A stretch of DNA of 64,000 nt, taken from assembly GCF_024206495.1 (NCBI RefSeq), contig NZ_JAMBPQ010000015.1, positions 106,764-170,763 of the forward strand. Direction: 5' to 3'. The translations under genes were made by a program, and so were the position numbers. The stretch is from Paraburkholderia sp. CNPSo 3272 (GTDB lineage: Bacteria > Pseudomonadota > Gammaproteobacteria > Burkholderiales > Burkholderiaceae). This document shows positions 8,287-15,747 of the stretch, in pieces (the first letter of the stretch is position 1; each line of letters starts with the position of its first letter). The notes under the pieces are model-generated. The model was not told where the DNA came from and ran no database searches. It was given only the letters and a program-made list of their open reading frames with translations.

Positions 8287-10917
8287 ATGTCCCGCGCTAT
8301 GTCCCGTTTTCGCATTGAACCTGTTGTCTTCGTCGCGGGTCTCGCCGCCGTGTGCTGGATCGGCGCCGGCTACGCGGTCACGAACCCGCTTGCGAGCGCC
8401 GTCACGCTGCTGATCGGCGCGTGCTATGTCAGGGGCGCCTGGGAGCTTTATCGCTTCCACCAGGCCACGACCACGCTCGCCCAGGCCATCGCGCAACTGA
8501 ACACGCCGCCCGCGCGCCTCGCGGGCTGGCTCGACACGCTGCATCCGGGCCTGCGCAACACGGTGCGCGCGCGCATCGAAGGCGAGCGCGTGGCCCTGCC
8601 GGGCCCGGCGCTCGCGCCCTACCTCACGGGCCTGCTCGTGCTGCTCGGCATGCTCGGCACGCTGCTCGGCATGGTCGTCACGCTCAAGGGCACGGGCGCG
8701 GCGCTCGAAAGCGCCACCGACCTCGACGCCATCCGCGCCTCGCTCGCCGCGCCTGTGAACGGCCTCGGCTTCGCGTTCGGCACCTCGATCGCCGGTGTGG
8801 CCACCTCCGCCATGCTCGGCCTGCTCTCCGCGCTTTGCCGCCGTGAGCGCATCGAAGCCGCGCAACAGCTCGACGCGAAGATCGCGACGACGCTGCGCGC
8901 CTTCTCGCCGGCCCATCAGCGCGAAGCCTCGTTCAAGCTGCTGCAGCGCCAGGCCGACGCCATGCCCGCGCTGGTCGACAAGCTCGGCGCGCTGATGACG
9001 CTGATCGAACGCCAGGGCGCCGCGCAGCACGAACAGCAGATCGCGACCCAACAGGCCTTTGCCGCAAACGCCGAAGCCGCCTGGAGCCGCCTCGCGGCGT
9101 CCGTGGGCCAGTCGCTCAAGTCGAGCGCCGCCGAAAGCGCGCGCGCCGCGGGCGCGGCGCTGCAGCCCGTCGTCGAAGCGACCATGGCGGGCCTCGCGCG
9201 CGAATCGACGTCGATGCAGGGCGCGCTCACGCAGGCGGTGCAGCAACAGCTCGAAGGGCTCTCGCGCGGCTTCGAGGCGTCGACGGCGAACGTCGCCGAC
9301 ATCTGGAACCGCGCGCTCGCGCAGCACCGCCAGACCAACGAGGCGCTTGCCGCCGACCTGGGCGGCGCGCTGGAGCGCTTCAACGCAAGCTTCGAGCAAC
9401 GCGCCTCGGGCCTGCTCGATGGCGTGTCGACGCGCTTCGAAAGTGCATCGGGAACGATGTCACAGGCGTGGCAGGCAGCGCTCGAACAGCAAGAACGCGT
9501 CGGCGAAAAGCTCGCCGCAGGCAACCAGCAGGCGCTCGCCACGGCAGCGGCGGCGTTCGAGCAGCACTCGGCGTCGCTGCTGCGCGCGGTCGATGCATCC
9601 CATGCGGACCTGCAGACGAAGCTCGGCGCGCGCGACGAAGCGCGGCTCGCGAGCTGGGCCGAAGCGCTCGCGGCGATGGCCGCCACCTTGCGCACGGAGT
9701 GGGAAGCGACCAGCGCGGTTTCGGCGCAGCGTCAGCAGGAAATCTGCGCGACGCTCGCGCAAACCGCGAACGACATCGCCGCGCAAGCGCAGCAGCACGC
9801 CAGCAAGACGATCGCCGAAATCGATCGTTTGGTCGATGCCGCCTCGGAAGCGCCGAAGGCAGCAGCAAACCTGCACGCGGAAATTTCCGCGCGCGACGAT
9901 CAGCGCATCGAAACGTGGACCGCATCGCTCGCGACGATGGCCGCCGGACTGGGTAAAGAGTGGGAAGAAACCAGCGCGGCCACCGCGCAACGCCAGCAGG
10001 AAATCTGCGCGACGCTCGCACAGACCGCGAACGACATTGCTACGCACTCGCAGCAGCAGGCGAGCAAGACGATTGCCGAGATCGAACGCCTCGTCGATGC
10101 CGCCGCCGACGCACCGAAGGCCGCCGCGAACCTGCACGCGGAAATCTCCTCGCGCGACGAGCAGCGCCTCGAAGCATGGACCGCGTCGCTTGCCACGATG
10201 TCGGCGGCCTTGCGCGAGGAATGGGAAGCCACGAGCGCGGCCACCGCGCAGCGCCAGCAGGAAATCTGCGCAACGCTCGCCCAGGCCGCCAGCGACATCA
10301 CTACGCAATCGCAGGCCCACAACGCCAGCACGATTGCCGAAATCGGCAGCCTCGTGCAGGCCGCGTCGGTCGCGCCGCAGGCCGCGGCCGAAGTCATCGC
10401 CGAGCTACGCCAGAAACTGTCGGACAGCATGGTCCGCGATACCGCGATGCTCGACGAACGCAACCGCCTGCTCGCCACGCTCGAAACGCTGCTCGACGCC
10501 GTGAACCGCGCCTCCACCGAGCAGCGCTCGGCGATCGACGCGCTCGTCTCCACGTCCTCGGATCTTCTCGAGCGCGTGGGCGGGCAGTTCAGCGCCAACG
10601 TCGAAGCCGGCAGCGGCAAGCTCGGCGCGATCGCCGCGCAGGTGAGCGGCAGCGCCGTGGAAGTGGCGAGCCTCGGCGACGCGTTCGGCGCGGCCGTAAG
10701 CGTGTTCGGCGAATCGAACGACAAGCTCGTGGCGCACCTGGAGCGCATCGAAGCCGCGCTCGACAAGTCGCTCGCGCGCAGCGACGACCAGCTCGCCTAC
10801 TACGTGGCGCAGGCGCGTGAGGTCATCGACCTGAGCATGCTGTCGCAGAAGCAGATCGTCGAGAACCTGCAGCAGCTCGCGAGCCAGCGCGCCGCAGCCG
10901 GAGCGGACGCGGCATGA
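8287..10917 (+). CDS. MotA/TolQ/ExbB-like membrane protein with long DUF802 repeat tail
   Basis: An 876-aa protein (ATG 8287; an alternative in-frame ATG at 8299 gives 872 aa). Two helices at about residues 12-31 and 34-52 are followed by a soluble loop, then a pair at 114-134 (LLGMLGTLLGMVVTLKG) and 157-183 (GFAFGTSIAGVATSAMLGLL). The latter pair resembles the pore helices of MotA, TolQ, ExbB and ZorA, including the Gly-rich and Thr/Ser positions. About 690 residues of Ala/Glu/Gln-rich, helix-forming sequence follow, with three 87-residue repeats from residue 457. The next gene encodes the matching OmpA/MotB-type partner, overlapping by 4 bp. I infer an inner-membrane, ion-driven stator with a long cytoplasmic stalk; the driven process is unknown. 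Confidence 0.75.
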   Translation: MSRAMSRFRIEPVVFVAGLAAVCWIGAGYAVTNPLASAVTLLIGACYVRGAWELYRFHQATTTLAQAIAQLNTPPARLAGWLDTLHPGLRNTVRARIEGERVALPGPALAPYLTGLLVLLGMLGTLLGMVVTLKGTGAALESATDLDAIRASLAAPVNGLGFAFGTSIAGVATSAMLGLLSALCRRERIEAAQQLDAKIATTLRAFSPAHQREASFKLLQRQADAMPALVDKLGALMTLIERQGAAQHEQQIATQQAFAANAEAAWSRLAASVGQSLKSSAAESARAAGAALQPVVEATMAGLARESTSMQGALTQAVQQQLEGLSRGFEASTANVADIWNRALAQHRQTNEALAADLGGALERFNASFEQRASGLLDGVSTRFESASGTMSQAWQAALEQQERVGEKLAAGNQQALATAAAAFEQHSASLLRAVDASHADLQTKLGARDEARLASWAEALAAMAATLRTEWEATSAVSAQRQQEICATLAQTANDIAAQAQQHASKTIAEIDRLVDAASEAPKAAANLHAEISARDDQRIETWTASLATMAAGLGKEWEETSAATAQRQQEICATLAQTANDIATHSQQQASKTIAEIERLVDAAADAPKAAANLHAEISSRDEQRLEAWTASLATMSAALREEWEATSAATAQRQQEICATLAQAASDITTQSQAHNASTIAEIGSLVQAASVAPQAAAEVIAELRQKLSDSMVRDTAMLDERNRLLATLETLLDAVNRASTEQRSAIDALVSTSSDLLERVGGQFSANVEAGSGKLGAIAAQVSGSAVEVASLGDAFGAAVSVFGESNDKLVAHLERIEAALDKSLARSDDQLAYYVAQAREVIDLSMLSQKQIVENLQQLASQRAAAGADAA
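9655..10437 (+). repeat. Three in-frame 261-bp (87-aa) tandem repeats within the DUF802 gene
   Basis: Conserved Trp codons at 9655, 9916 and 10177 are exactly 261 bp apart. Each unit contains the core RQQEICATLAQ, then a segment like SKTIAEI-RLVDAA, then AP-AAANLHAEI, and ends in a charged D-(Q/A)R(L/I) stretch. The third unit drifts after about 70 residues. The DNA copies differ at many positions, so this is an old, selected protein repeat rather than a recent duplication. A regular 87-residue helical unit suggests a rod or stalk whose length depends on the number of repeats. Confidence 0.85.
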
Positions 10918-11561
10918 ACGACGAAATCGACGGCGGCGCGGCCCCTGCTGCGCCGGTCTGGCCCGCGTTCGCCGACCTGATGTCGGTGCTGCTGGGCGCG
11001 TTCCTGTTGATCCTCGTGGGTGTCGTCGGCATGCAGCTCGAACTGTCCAGCCGGCTCGCCAACGAGGTGAAGCAGCGCAAGGCCGAAACCGAGCGCCGCA
11101 AGACGCTCGAAGAGGCACTTGCGGGCCCGCTCGCGGCGGGGCGCGTGACGCTCGTGAATGGACGCATCGGCATTAGCGGCAGCGTGCTGTTCGCGCTGAA
11201 TTCGGATCAGTTGACGCCGCAAGGCCGCGATCTGCTCAAGAGCCTCGCCGGGCCGCTCACCGCGTACCTGAAGAGCCGCGACGAAATCCTGATGGTCAGC
11301 GGATTTGCCGACGACCAGCAGGTGCACGCAGGCAACCGCCGCTTCGCCGACAACTGGGAGCTTTCGGCCGAACGCGCGCTGACGGTCACGCGCTCGTTCA
11401 TCGACGCGGGCGTTCCCGCGTCGTCGGTGTTCGCGGCGGCGTTCGGCTCCGAGCAGCCGGTGAGCGCCAACACGGACGAGGCTGGCCGCGCGAAGAACCG
11501 CCGCGTGGAGATCGCGCCGGTGCCGCGGCCGACCGTCGGCGAGGGCAAGCATGCTCAATGA
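10914..11561 (+). CDS. OmpA-domain MotB/ZorB-like stator partner
   Basis: A 215-aa protein with one N-terminal helix at about residues 18-39 and a periplasmic OmpA-like domain (about 85-205). The segment WPAFADLMSVLLGAFLLIL has Pro-x-Phe-Ala-Asp just at the membrane entry, the arrangement seen in MotB and ZorB, where the Asp carries the translocated ion. Here it is Asp21. The OmpA domain ends in the peptidoglycan-binding pattern (AERALTVTR, then AKNRRVEI). ATG 10914 overlaps the DUF802 stop (ATGA), so the two are translationally coupled. Together they have the parts of a stator: pore, ion-binding residue and wall anchor. Confidence 0.8.
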   Translation: MNDEIDGGAAPAAPVWPAFADLMSVLLGAFLLILVGVVGMQLELSSRLANEVKQRKAETERRKTLEEALAGPLAAGRVTLVNGRIGISGSVLFALNSDQLTPQGRDLLKSLAGPLTAYLKSRDEILMVSGFADDQQVHAGNRRFADNWELSAERALTVTRSFIDAGVPASSVFAAAFGSEQPVSANTDEAGRAKNRRVEIAPVPRPTVGEGKHAQ

Positions 11562-12198
11562 TGCGGGCACGCGGCTCTCGCAAGCAGCCACGCCCGACGC
11601 CCGCGCTCTGCTCGACGCCTGGCGCGCCCGCGGCGCGGACCAGCTCGACCCGGTGCGCTTTCACTTCATCGAGGCGCTGGAACGCCGCGCCGCCGCACAC
11701 GCGGGCGAAGCGCGCCGGCTCATCGACGCGCGCCTCGCAAAACTGCTCGACGCCTTTGCCGATGACCTCGCGCGCGAGGCATCGAAAATCACGCAGGGGC
11801 TCGGCGACGATACGGCGAGAAGCGAGCTGGGCCGCCTCGTCGATTCACTCTCGCGTGCGGAACCCGCTCAACCGGCGACGCGCGTGCGGCACGAGCCGGA
11901 CCCGGAACTGGTCGAATACTTCCGGCAAACGTGGCTGCGCGTGCGCTCCGAAAAACAGTTGCGGCAGTCGCTGGACCAGGTGCCCAGAAACGCGGGGCCG
12001 CTCAATTCGAGCAGCCTCGTGCATCGCGCCCTCTCGCTCATGCGCGAGGTGTCGCCGGGCTATCTGCAGCAATTTCTCGCCTATGCCGATGCGCTTTCGT
12101 GGCTCGAGCAGCTGAATGCGAGTGTGGGAGTGGCGGCGCCGGTCAAGGAGGCGCCGCGGACAACGTCTGCGAAGAAAGGCTCGCGCAAGGGGCGTTAG
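11551..12198 (+). CDS. DUF2894 protein, last gene of the stator-like operon
   Basis: A 215-aa soluble, Arg/Ala-rich protein with no signal peptide or membrane helix. The conserved part, at about residues 120-190, contains LVEYFRQTWLRVRSEKQLRQ written here as LVEYFRQTW and RSEKQLRQSL, followed by NSSSLVHRALSLMREVSPGYLQQFL, of which SPGYLQQFL is a recognisable block. The C-terminus is a basic Lys/Arg tail (KKGSRKGR), which could bind nucleic acid or membrane. ATG 11551 lies inside the end of the OmpA-like gene, an 11-bp overlap in another frame. I recognise the family but know no function for it; its fixed partnership suggests a cytoplasmic part of the same machine. Confidence 0.7.
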   Translation: MLNDAGTRLSQAATPDARALLDAWRARGADQLDPVRFHFIEALERRAAAHAGEARRLIDARLAKLLDAFADDLAREASKITQGLGDDTARSELGRLVDSLSRAEPAQPATRVRHEPDPELVEYFRQTWLRVRSEKQLRQSLDQVPRNAGPLNSSSLVHRALSLMREVSPGYLQQFLAYADALSWLEQLNASVGVAAPVKEAPRTTSAKKGSRKGR

Positions 12199-12203
12199 CG
12201 CCC

Positions 12204-13361
12204 TCAGGCCGCCTTGCGCCGCTCCCGCACCGCCTGCGCCAGCCCATCCAGCACCGGCGCCGTCTGCGCCCAGCTGATGCACGCATCGGTAATCGACACG
12301 CCGCGCTTGAGCGGCACGCCCGGCTTCTGGTCCTGGCGCCCCTCTTCCAGATGGCTCTCGATCATCACGCCGACAATGCGCTTGTCGCCGCCCGCCAACT
12401 GCTCGCCGATATCGCGCGCCACGTCGATCTGGCGCTGATGCGCCTTGTTCGAGTTCGCGTGCGAGCAGTCGATCATGACCTGCTCGCGCAACCCCGCCTT
12501 CGCGAGCGCCGCGCAGCACGCCGCCACGGAAGCCGCATCGTAATTCGGCCCGCTCTTGCCGCCGCGCAGGATTACGTGGCAGTCGTCGTTGCCGCGCGTT
12601 TCGAAAATCGCGGCCATGCCCATCTTCGTCATGCCCATGAATGCGTGGCTCGCGCGCGCCGCGACGATGGCGTCGGCAGCCACCTGCACGCCGCCGTCGG
12701 TGCCGTTCTTGAAGCCGATCGGGCATGAGAGGCCCGAGGCGAGCTGCCGGTGGCTCTGGCTTTCGGTCGTGCGCGCGCCGATCGCGCCCCACGCCACGAG
12801 GTCGGCAATAAACTGCGGACTCAGCAGATCGAGGAATTCCGTGGCCGTGGGCAGGCCGAGCGCGTTGATATCGAGCAGTAGCTGGCGCGCCGCGCGCAGG
12901 CCCTCGTTGATGCGGAAGCTGCCGTCCAGCCGCGGATCGTTGATATAGCCCTTCCAGCCCACCGTGGTGCGCGGCTTCTCGAAGTACACGCGCATGACGA
13001 TCAGCAGGTCGTCCTCGAGCGTATCGGCCTTCGCCTTAAGCAGCTTCGCGTATTCGATCGCCTGGTCGTGGTCGTGGATCGAGCACGGGCCCACCACCAC
13101 CACGAGCCGGTCGTCGCGCTGCGCGAGGACCTCGGCGATCCTGCTGCGGCTCGTTTCGACCAGCGTTTGCGTCTCCTGCGGCACCGGCAGCTCGTCGAGC
13201 AGCAGCGCGGGCGAGATGAGCGGGCGCACGGCGCCGATGCGCGTGTCGTCGATGCGGGTCGTGTCCTGGGTGGCGTCGGCCACGCCGACTTCCTGATCGT
13301 GCTGCGGATTATCGATACGGCTCAAGATATTCTCCAACTGCGCTTTTGACGCGCGCATCAT
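12204..13361 (-). CDS. aroG: 3-deoxy-7-phosphoheptulonate synthase (DAHP synthase, class I)
   Basis: A 385-aa class I AroAI-type DAHP synthase. It condenses phosphoenolpyruvate with erythrose 4-phosphate, the first step of the shikimate pathway. Family motifs are VVVGPCSIHD, MRVYFEKPRTTVGWKGYINDP cut here to RVYFEKPRTTVGWKG, GARTTESQ, IGFKNGTDG and the metal-binding DCSHANSNK. Which aromatic amino acid inhibits it cannot be told. Two adjacent ATG codons at 13361 and 13358 are possible starts; neither has a strong ribosome site, and the frame stays open to 13487. It converges on the DUF2894 gene with only 5 bp between the stop codons. Confidence 0.9.
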   Translation of the reverse strand: MMRASKAQLENILSRIDNPQHDQEVGVADATQDTTRIDDTRIGAVRPLISPALLLDELPVPQETQTLVETSRSRIAEVLAQRDDRLVVVVGPCSIHDHDQAIEYAKLLKAKADTLEDDLLIVMRVYFEKPRTTVGWKGYINDPRLDGSFRINEGLRAARQLLLDINALGLPTATEFLDLLSPQFIADLVAWGAIGARTTESQSHRQLASGLSCPIGFKNGTDGGVQVAADAIVAARASHAFMGMTKMGMAAIFETRGNDDCHVILRGGKSGPNYDAASVAACCAALAKAGLREQVMIDCSHANSNKAHQRQIDVARDIGEQLAGGDKRIVGVMIESHLEEGRQDQKPGVPLKRGVSITDACISWAQTAPVLDGLAQAVRERRKAA

Positions 13362-13502
13362 GCATGTGTGGGGGATGAATGCGCGATTATCGCATCCGGC
13401 GATGCCGGTATCCCGAACCAGCATGCTAAACGTCACCCTGAAACGAAACGAGGCGGCCCGAAGACCGCCTCGCACGAGGAACCACAACGAACGCCGCGAA
13501 GC

Positions 13503-14510
13503 TCAGCGCGCCGCGTCCCCCAGCGGATACCCCTTGCCCGCAAGGCGCCGCGCGATGCGCACGAGCGCGTACCACTGCTGAGCGAGCAGGCCTTCGCCAT
13601 AGTTCGCACCGCGGCCGTGCGGCGCGGGCAACTGGTCGCGAATGCCGGTGGGCTCGTGCTCCTTGTTCCACGACGCCGTGCGGAACATCACGTCCCACCA
13701 CGGAAACAGCACGCCGAAGTTGCAGCCGTAGCGCGTGCCCTCGTGGCCATAGCCGATCGCATGATGGCGGCGATGAAACGCCGGGCTCACGACGATGCGC
13801 TCGAGCAGCCAGCCGAACGGCAGCCGTGCGTTGACGTGCTGCACGCTCTGCATGAAGTTGCCCACCGCGACGAGCACAACATACTGGGAGGGCTGCACGC
13901 CGATGAAGAGCGACAGGCCCGCAAAGAACGCGGCCTGAACGATGTCGTCGAGGAAATGGTTGCGATCGTCGCACCACAGCGACATCTGCTGCTGGCTGTG
14001 ATGCACGGCGTGCAGTTCCCACCACACACCGAAGCGATGCTGCCAGCGGTGATACCAGTAGCCCGCGAAGTCGAGCACGATGAGATAGATCAGGAACGAC
14101 ACGATCGGCTTGTCGGTCACGCCGGGCCAGAGGCTGTCCACGTCGATGTTCGGCACGCTGTAGATCGCCATCAGGCTCTGCCAGTGATTGAACAATGGCG
14201 TGAGCAGAAAGAAGAACGCGATGTTCAGAATGCCGAGTTTTGCGATCCACGTGTACCAGACGTCGGCGCGCAGCGCGCGGCGATCGCTCCAGTCTTCCGC
14301 GGGCCGCAGTGCTTCGAGCGGGCGCAGCAGCGCATACGAGGCGCAGATCTGAAGCGCGCCGACGATCACCCAGTAGAGCGCGTCGTAGGTGTCCTCGTCG
14401 TAGCCCATCAGCCCGACCTTGTAGAAGATCGGCTGCACCACGTCTACGTAGACGAGCGTCTGCAGCCACGAAACGAGGTTGTCGGCCTGCGAAATCAGCG
14501 TATCGAGCAT
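13503..14510 (-). CDS. Sterol desaturase / fatty acid hydroxylase family membrane protein
   Basis: A 335-aa integral membrane protein with several helices and the three His boxes of the superfamily: HRWQH (HX3H), HAVHH (HX2HH) and HRRHH (HX2HH). These residues bind a di-iron centre that hydroxylates or desaturates a lipid. The substrate in this bacterium is unknown; candidates are fatty acids, ornithine lipids or carotenoid-like molecules. It starts 13 bp after the stop of the beta-propeller gene upstream on the same strand, so the two form an operon. No electron-transfer partner is coded nearby. Confidence 0.85.
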   Translation of the reverse strand: MLDTLISQADNLVSWLQTLVYVDVVQPIFYKVGLMGYDEDTYDALYWVIVGALQICASYALLRPLEALRPAEDWSDRRALRADVWYTWIAKLGILNIAFFFLLTPLFNHWQSLMAIYSVPNIDVDSLWPGVTDKPIVSFLIYLIVLDFAGYWYHRWQHRFGVWWELHAVHHSQQQMSLWCDDRNHFLDDIVQAAFFAGLSLFIGVQPSQYVVLVAVGNFMQSVQHVNARLPFGWLLERIVVSPAFHRRHHAIGYGHEGTRYGCNFGVLFPWWDVMFRTASWNKEHEPTGIRDQLPAPHGRGANYGEGLLAQQWYALVRIARRLAGKGYPLGDAAR

Positions 14511-14523
14511 CGAGACTCCTCAA

Positions 14524-15510
14524 TCAGTCCGGGTTCGGCGCATACACCGGCGCGCTGTTCGCGAAGTAGATGCCGTGCGGCGAGCGGCCCACCGCGATCG
14601 TGTCGATCAGCTTGCGCGTGTTCAGGTCGATGATGCCCACGTGCTTCGCGAAACGGAACGTCACCCAAAGGTAACGCTTGTCCGCCGAAAGTTCCATGTC
14701 GTCGGGACCGGGGCGCAGGCCCGTGATGTCGGCGACCTTCGTGAGCGTCGTGTAATCGAGGATGCTGATTGTGCTCTCCACGCGATTCGACACGGCAATA
14801 TGTTTGCCATCGTCCAGATTGCGGAAGTTATGCGCGCCGCGGCCGGTCTGGATCTTTTTCACGACCGTGCGGTTGTGCCAGTCCACCACGGCCACGTTGT
14901 CCTCGCCCGTCATGCCCACGAGCAGGTATTTGTCGCCCGGCGTCATCCACAGGCCCGCGGGCGTCTTGCCCACTGGCAGCTTCCAGAGCACGGTTTGCGT
15001 CGGCAGGTCGATGGCGGCGACTTCGCCCGTGTCCTGCAGCGTGACGAACGCCGTTTTGTTGTCGGAGGCGAACGTGATGTGGCTCGGCGTTTTTCCGAGC
15101 GGAATGCGCTTGGCGATCGTGAGGTTCTTGCCGTCGTAGTGATAGACGTCCACACGGTCGAGTCGCAGGCCCGCTGTCACGAACCATTTATGGTCGGGCG
15201 AAAAGCCGAGCTGATACGGATCTTCGATCCCTTCCAGGCGGCTCTGCACCTGCCCCGTATGCGGGTCGAGGAACAGCAGGTCGTTCGACACGGAATCGGC
15301 GACGATGAGCGACTTGCCGTCGGGCGTGATCATCAGGTGGTGCGGTTCCTTGCCCGTGGGCTCGGTGCCGACCACGGTGCGGCTTGCCTGGTCGATGAGC
15401 GAGAGCTTCGCCTCGCCCGAGTCGAGCACGATGACCCTGTCGTCGGCGTGGGCGAGCGCGCCCCATGCGAGGCCGCTCATCAGCAGCGCAGTCGCGACCG
15501 TTTTTTTCAT
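14524..15510 (-). CDS. Secreted YVTN-type beta-propeller repeat protein
   Basis: A 328-aa protein with a Sec signal peptide (MKKTVATALLMSGLAWGALA, cleaved near AHA). It is followed by about seven blades of the 40-residue YVTN/cytochrome-cd1 beta-propeller type, with repeated patterns such as GKTPSHITF, GKTPAGLWM and GRSPHGIYF. It should be periplasmic. No heme-binding CxxCH or PQQ-binding signature is visible, so it looks like a binding or scaffold propeller. An in-frame ATG at 15549 would extend the N-terminus by 13 residues but weaken the signal peptide. It is the first gene of an operon with the membrane hydroxylase. Confidence 0.75.
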   Translation of the reverse strand: MKKTVATALLMSGLAWGALAHADDRVIVLDSGEAKLSLIDQASRTVVGTEPTGKEPHHLMITPDGKSLIVADSVSNDLLFLDPHTGQVQSRLEGIEDPYQLGFSPDHKWFVTAGLRLDRVDVYHYDGKNLTIAKRIPLGKTPSHITFASDNKTAFVTLQDTGEVAAIDLPTQTVLWKLPVGKTPAGLWMTPGDKYLLVGMTGEDNVAVVDWHNRTVVKKIQTGRGAHNFRNLDDGKHIAVSNRVESTISILDYTTLTKVADITGLRPGPDDMELSADKRYLWVTFRFAKHVGIIDLNTRKLIDTIAVGRSPHGIYFANSAPVYAPNPD

Positions 15511-15747
15511 ACGGACCGGTGTAAACGAAAAGATCGTGAATTCAGGCATTTCGTAAGGGAAAGAGAGCAGCGAAGGCGCGCCGCGCAGGTTTGTGCTGAG
15601 ATAGTGCCAAGGCAGGCGCGCGGATTGCCTGCTTAACGCGTGAGGGACCGATTCCGATGACGCACTTTCAACGTATACGCAAATCCTCGATACGTACCAT
15701 AGGGCGATGGACTGCGCCTACAGACCGCGGATTACGGGAGAAGTTGC

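Noticed and set aside
7566..12198. Calling the stator operon a Zorya defence system
   Set aside because: It shares the stator logic with ZorAB, but no ZorC, ZorD or ZorE, and no other defence gene, is nearby. The flanking genes are housekeeping. Similarity of architecture is not enough for the name.
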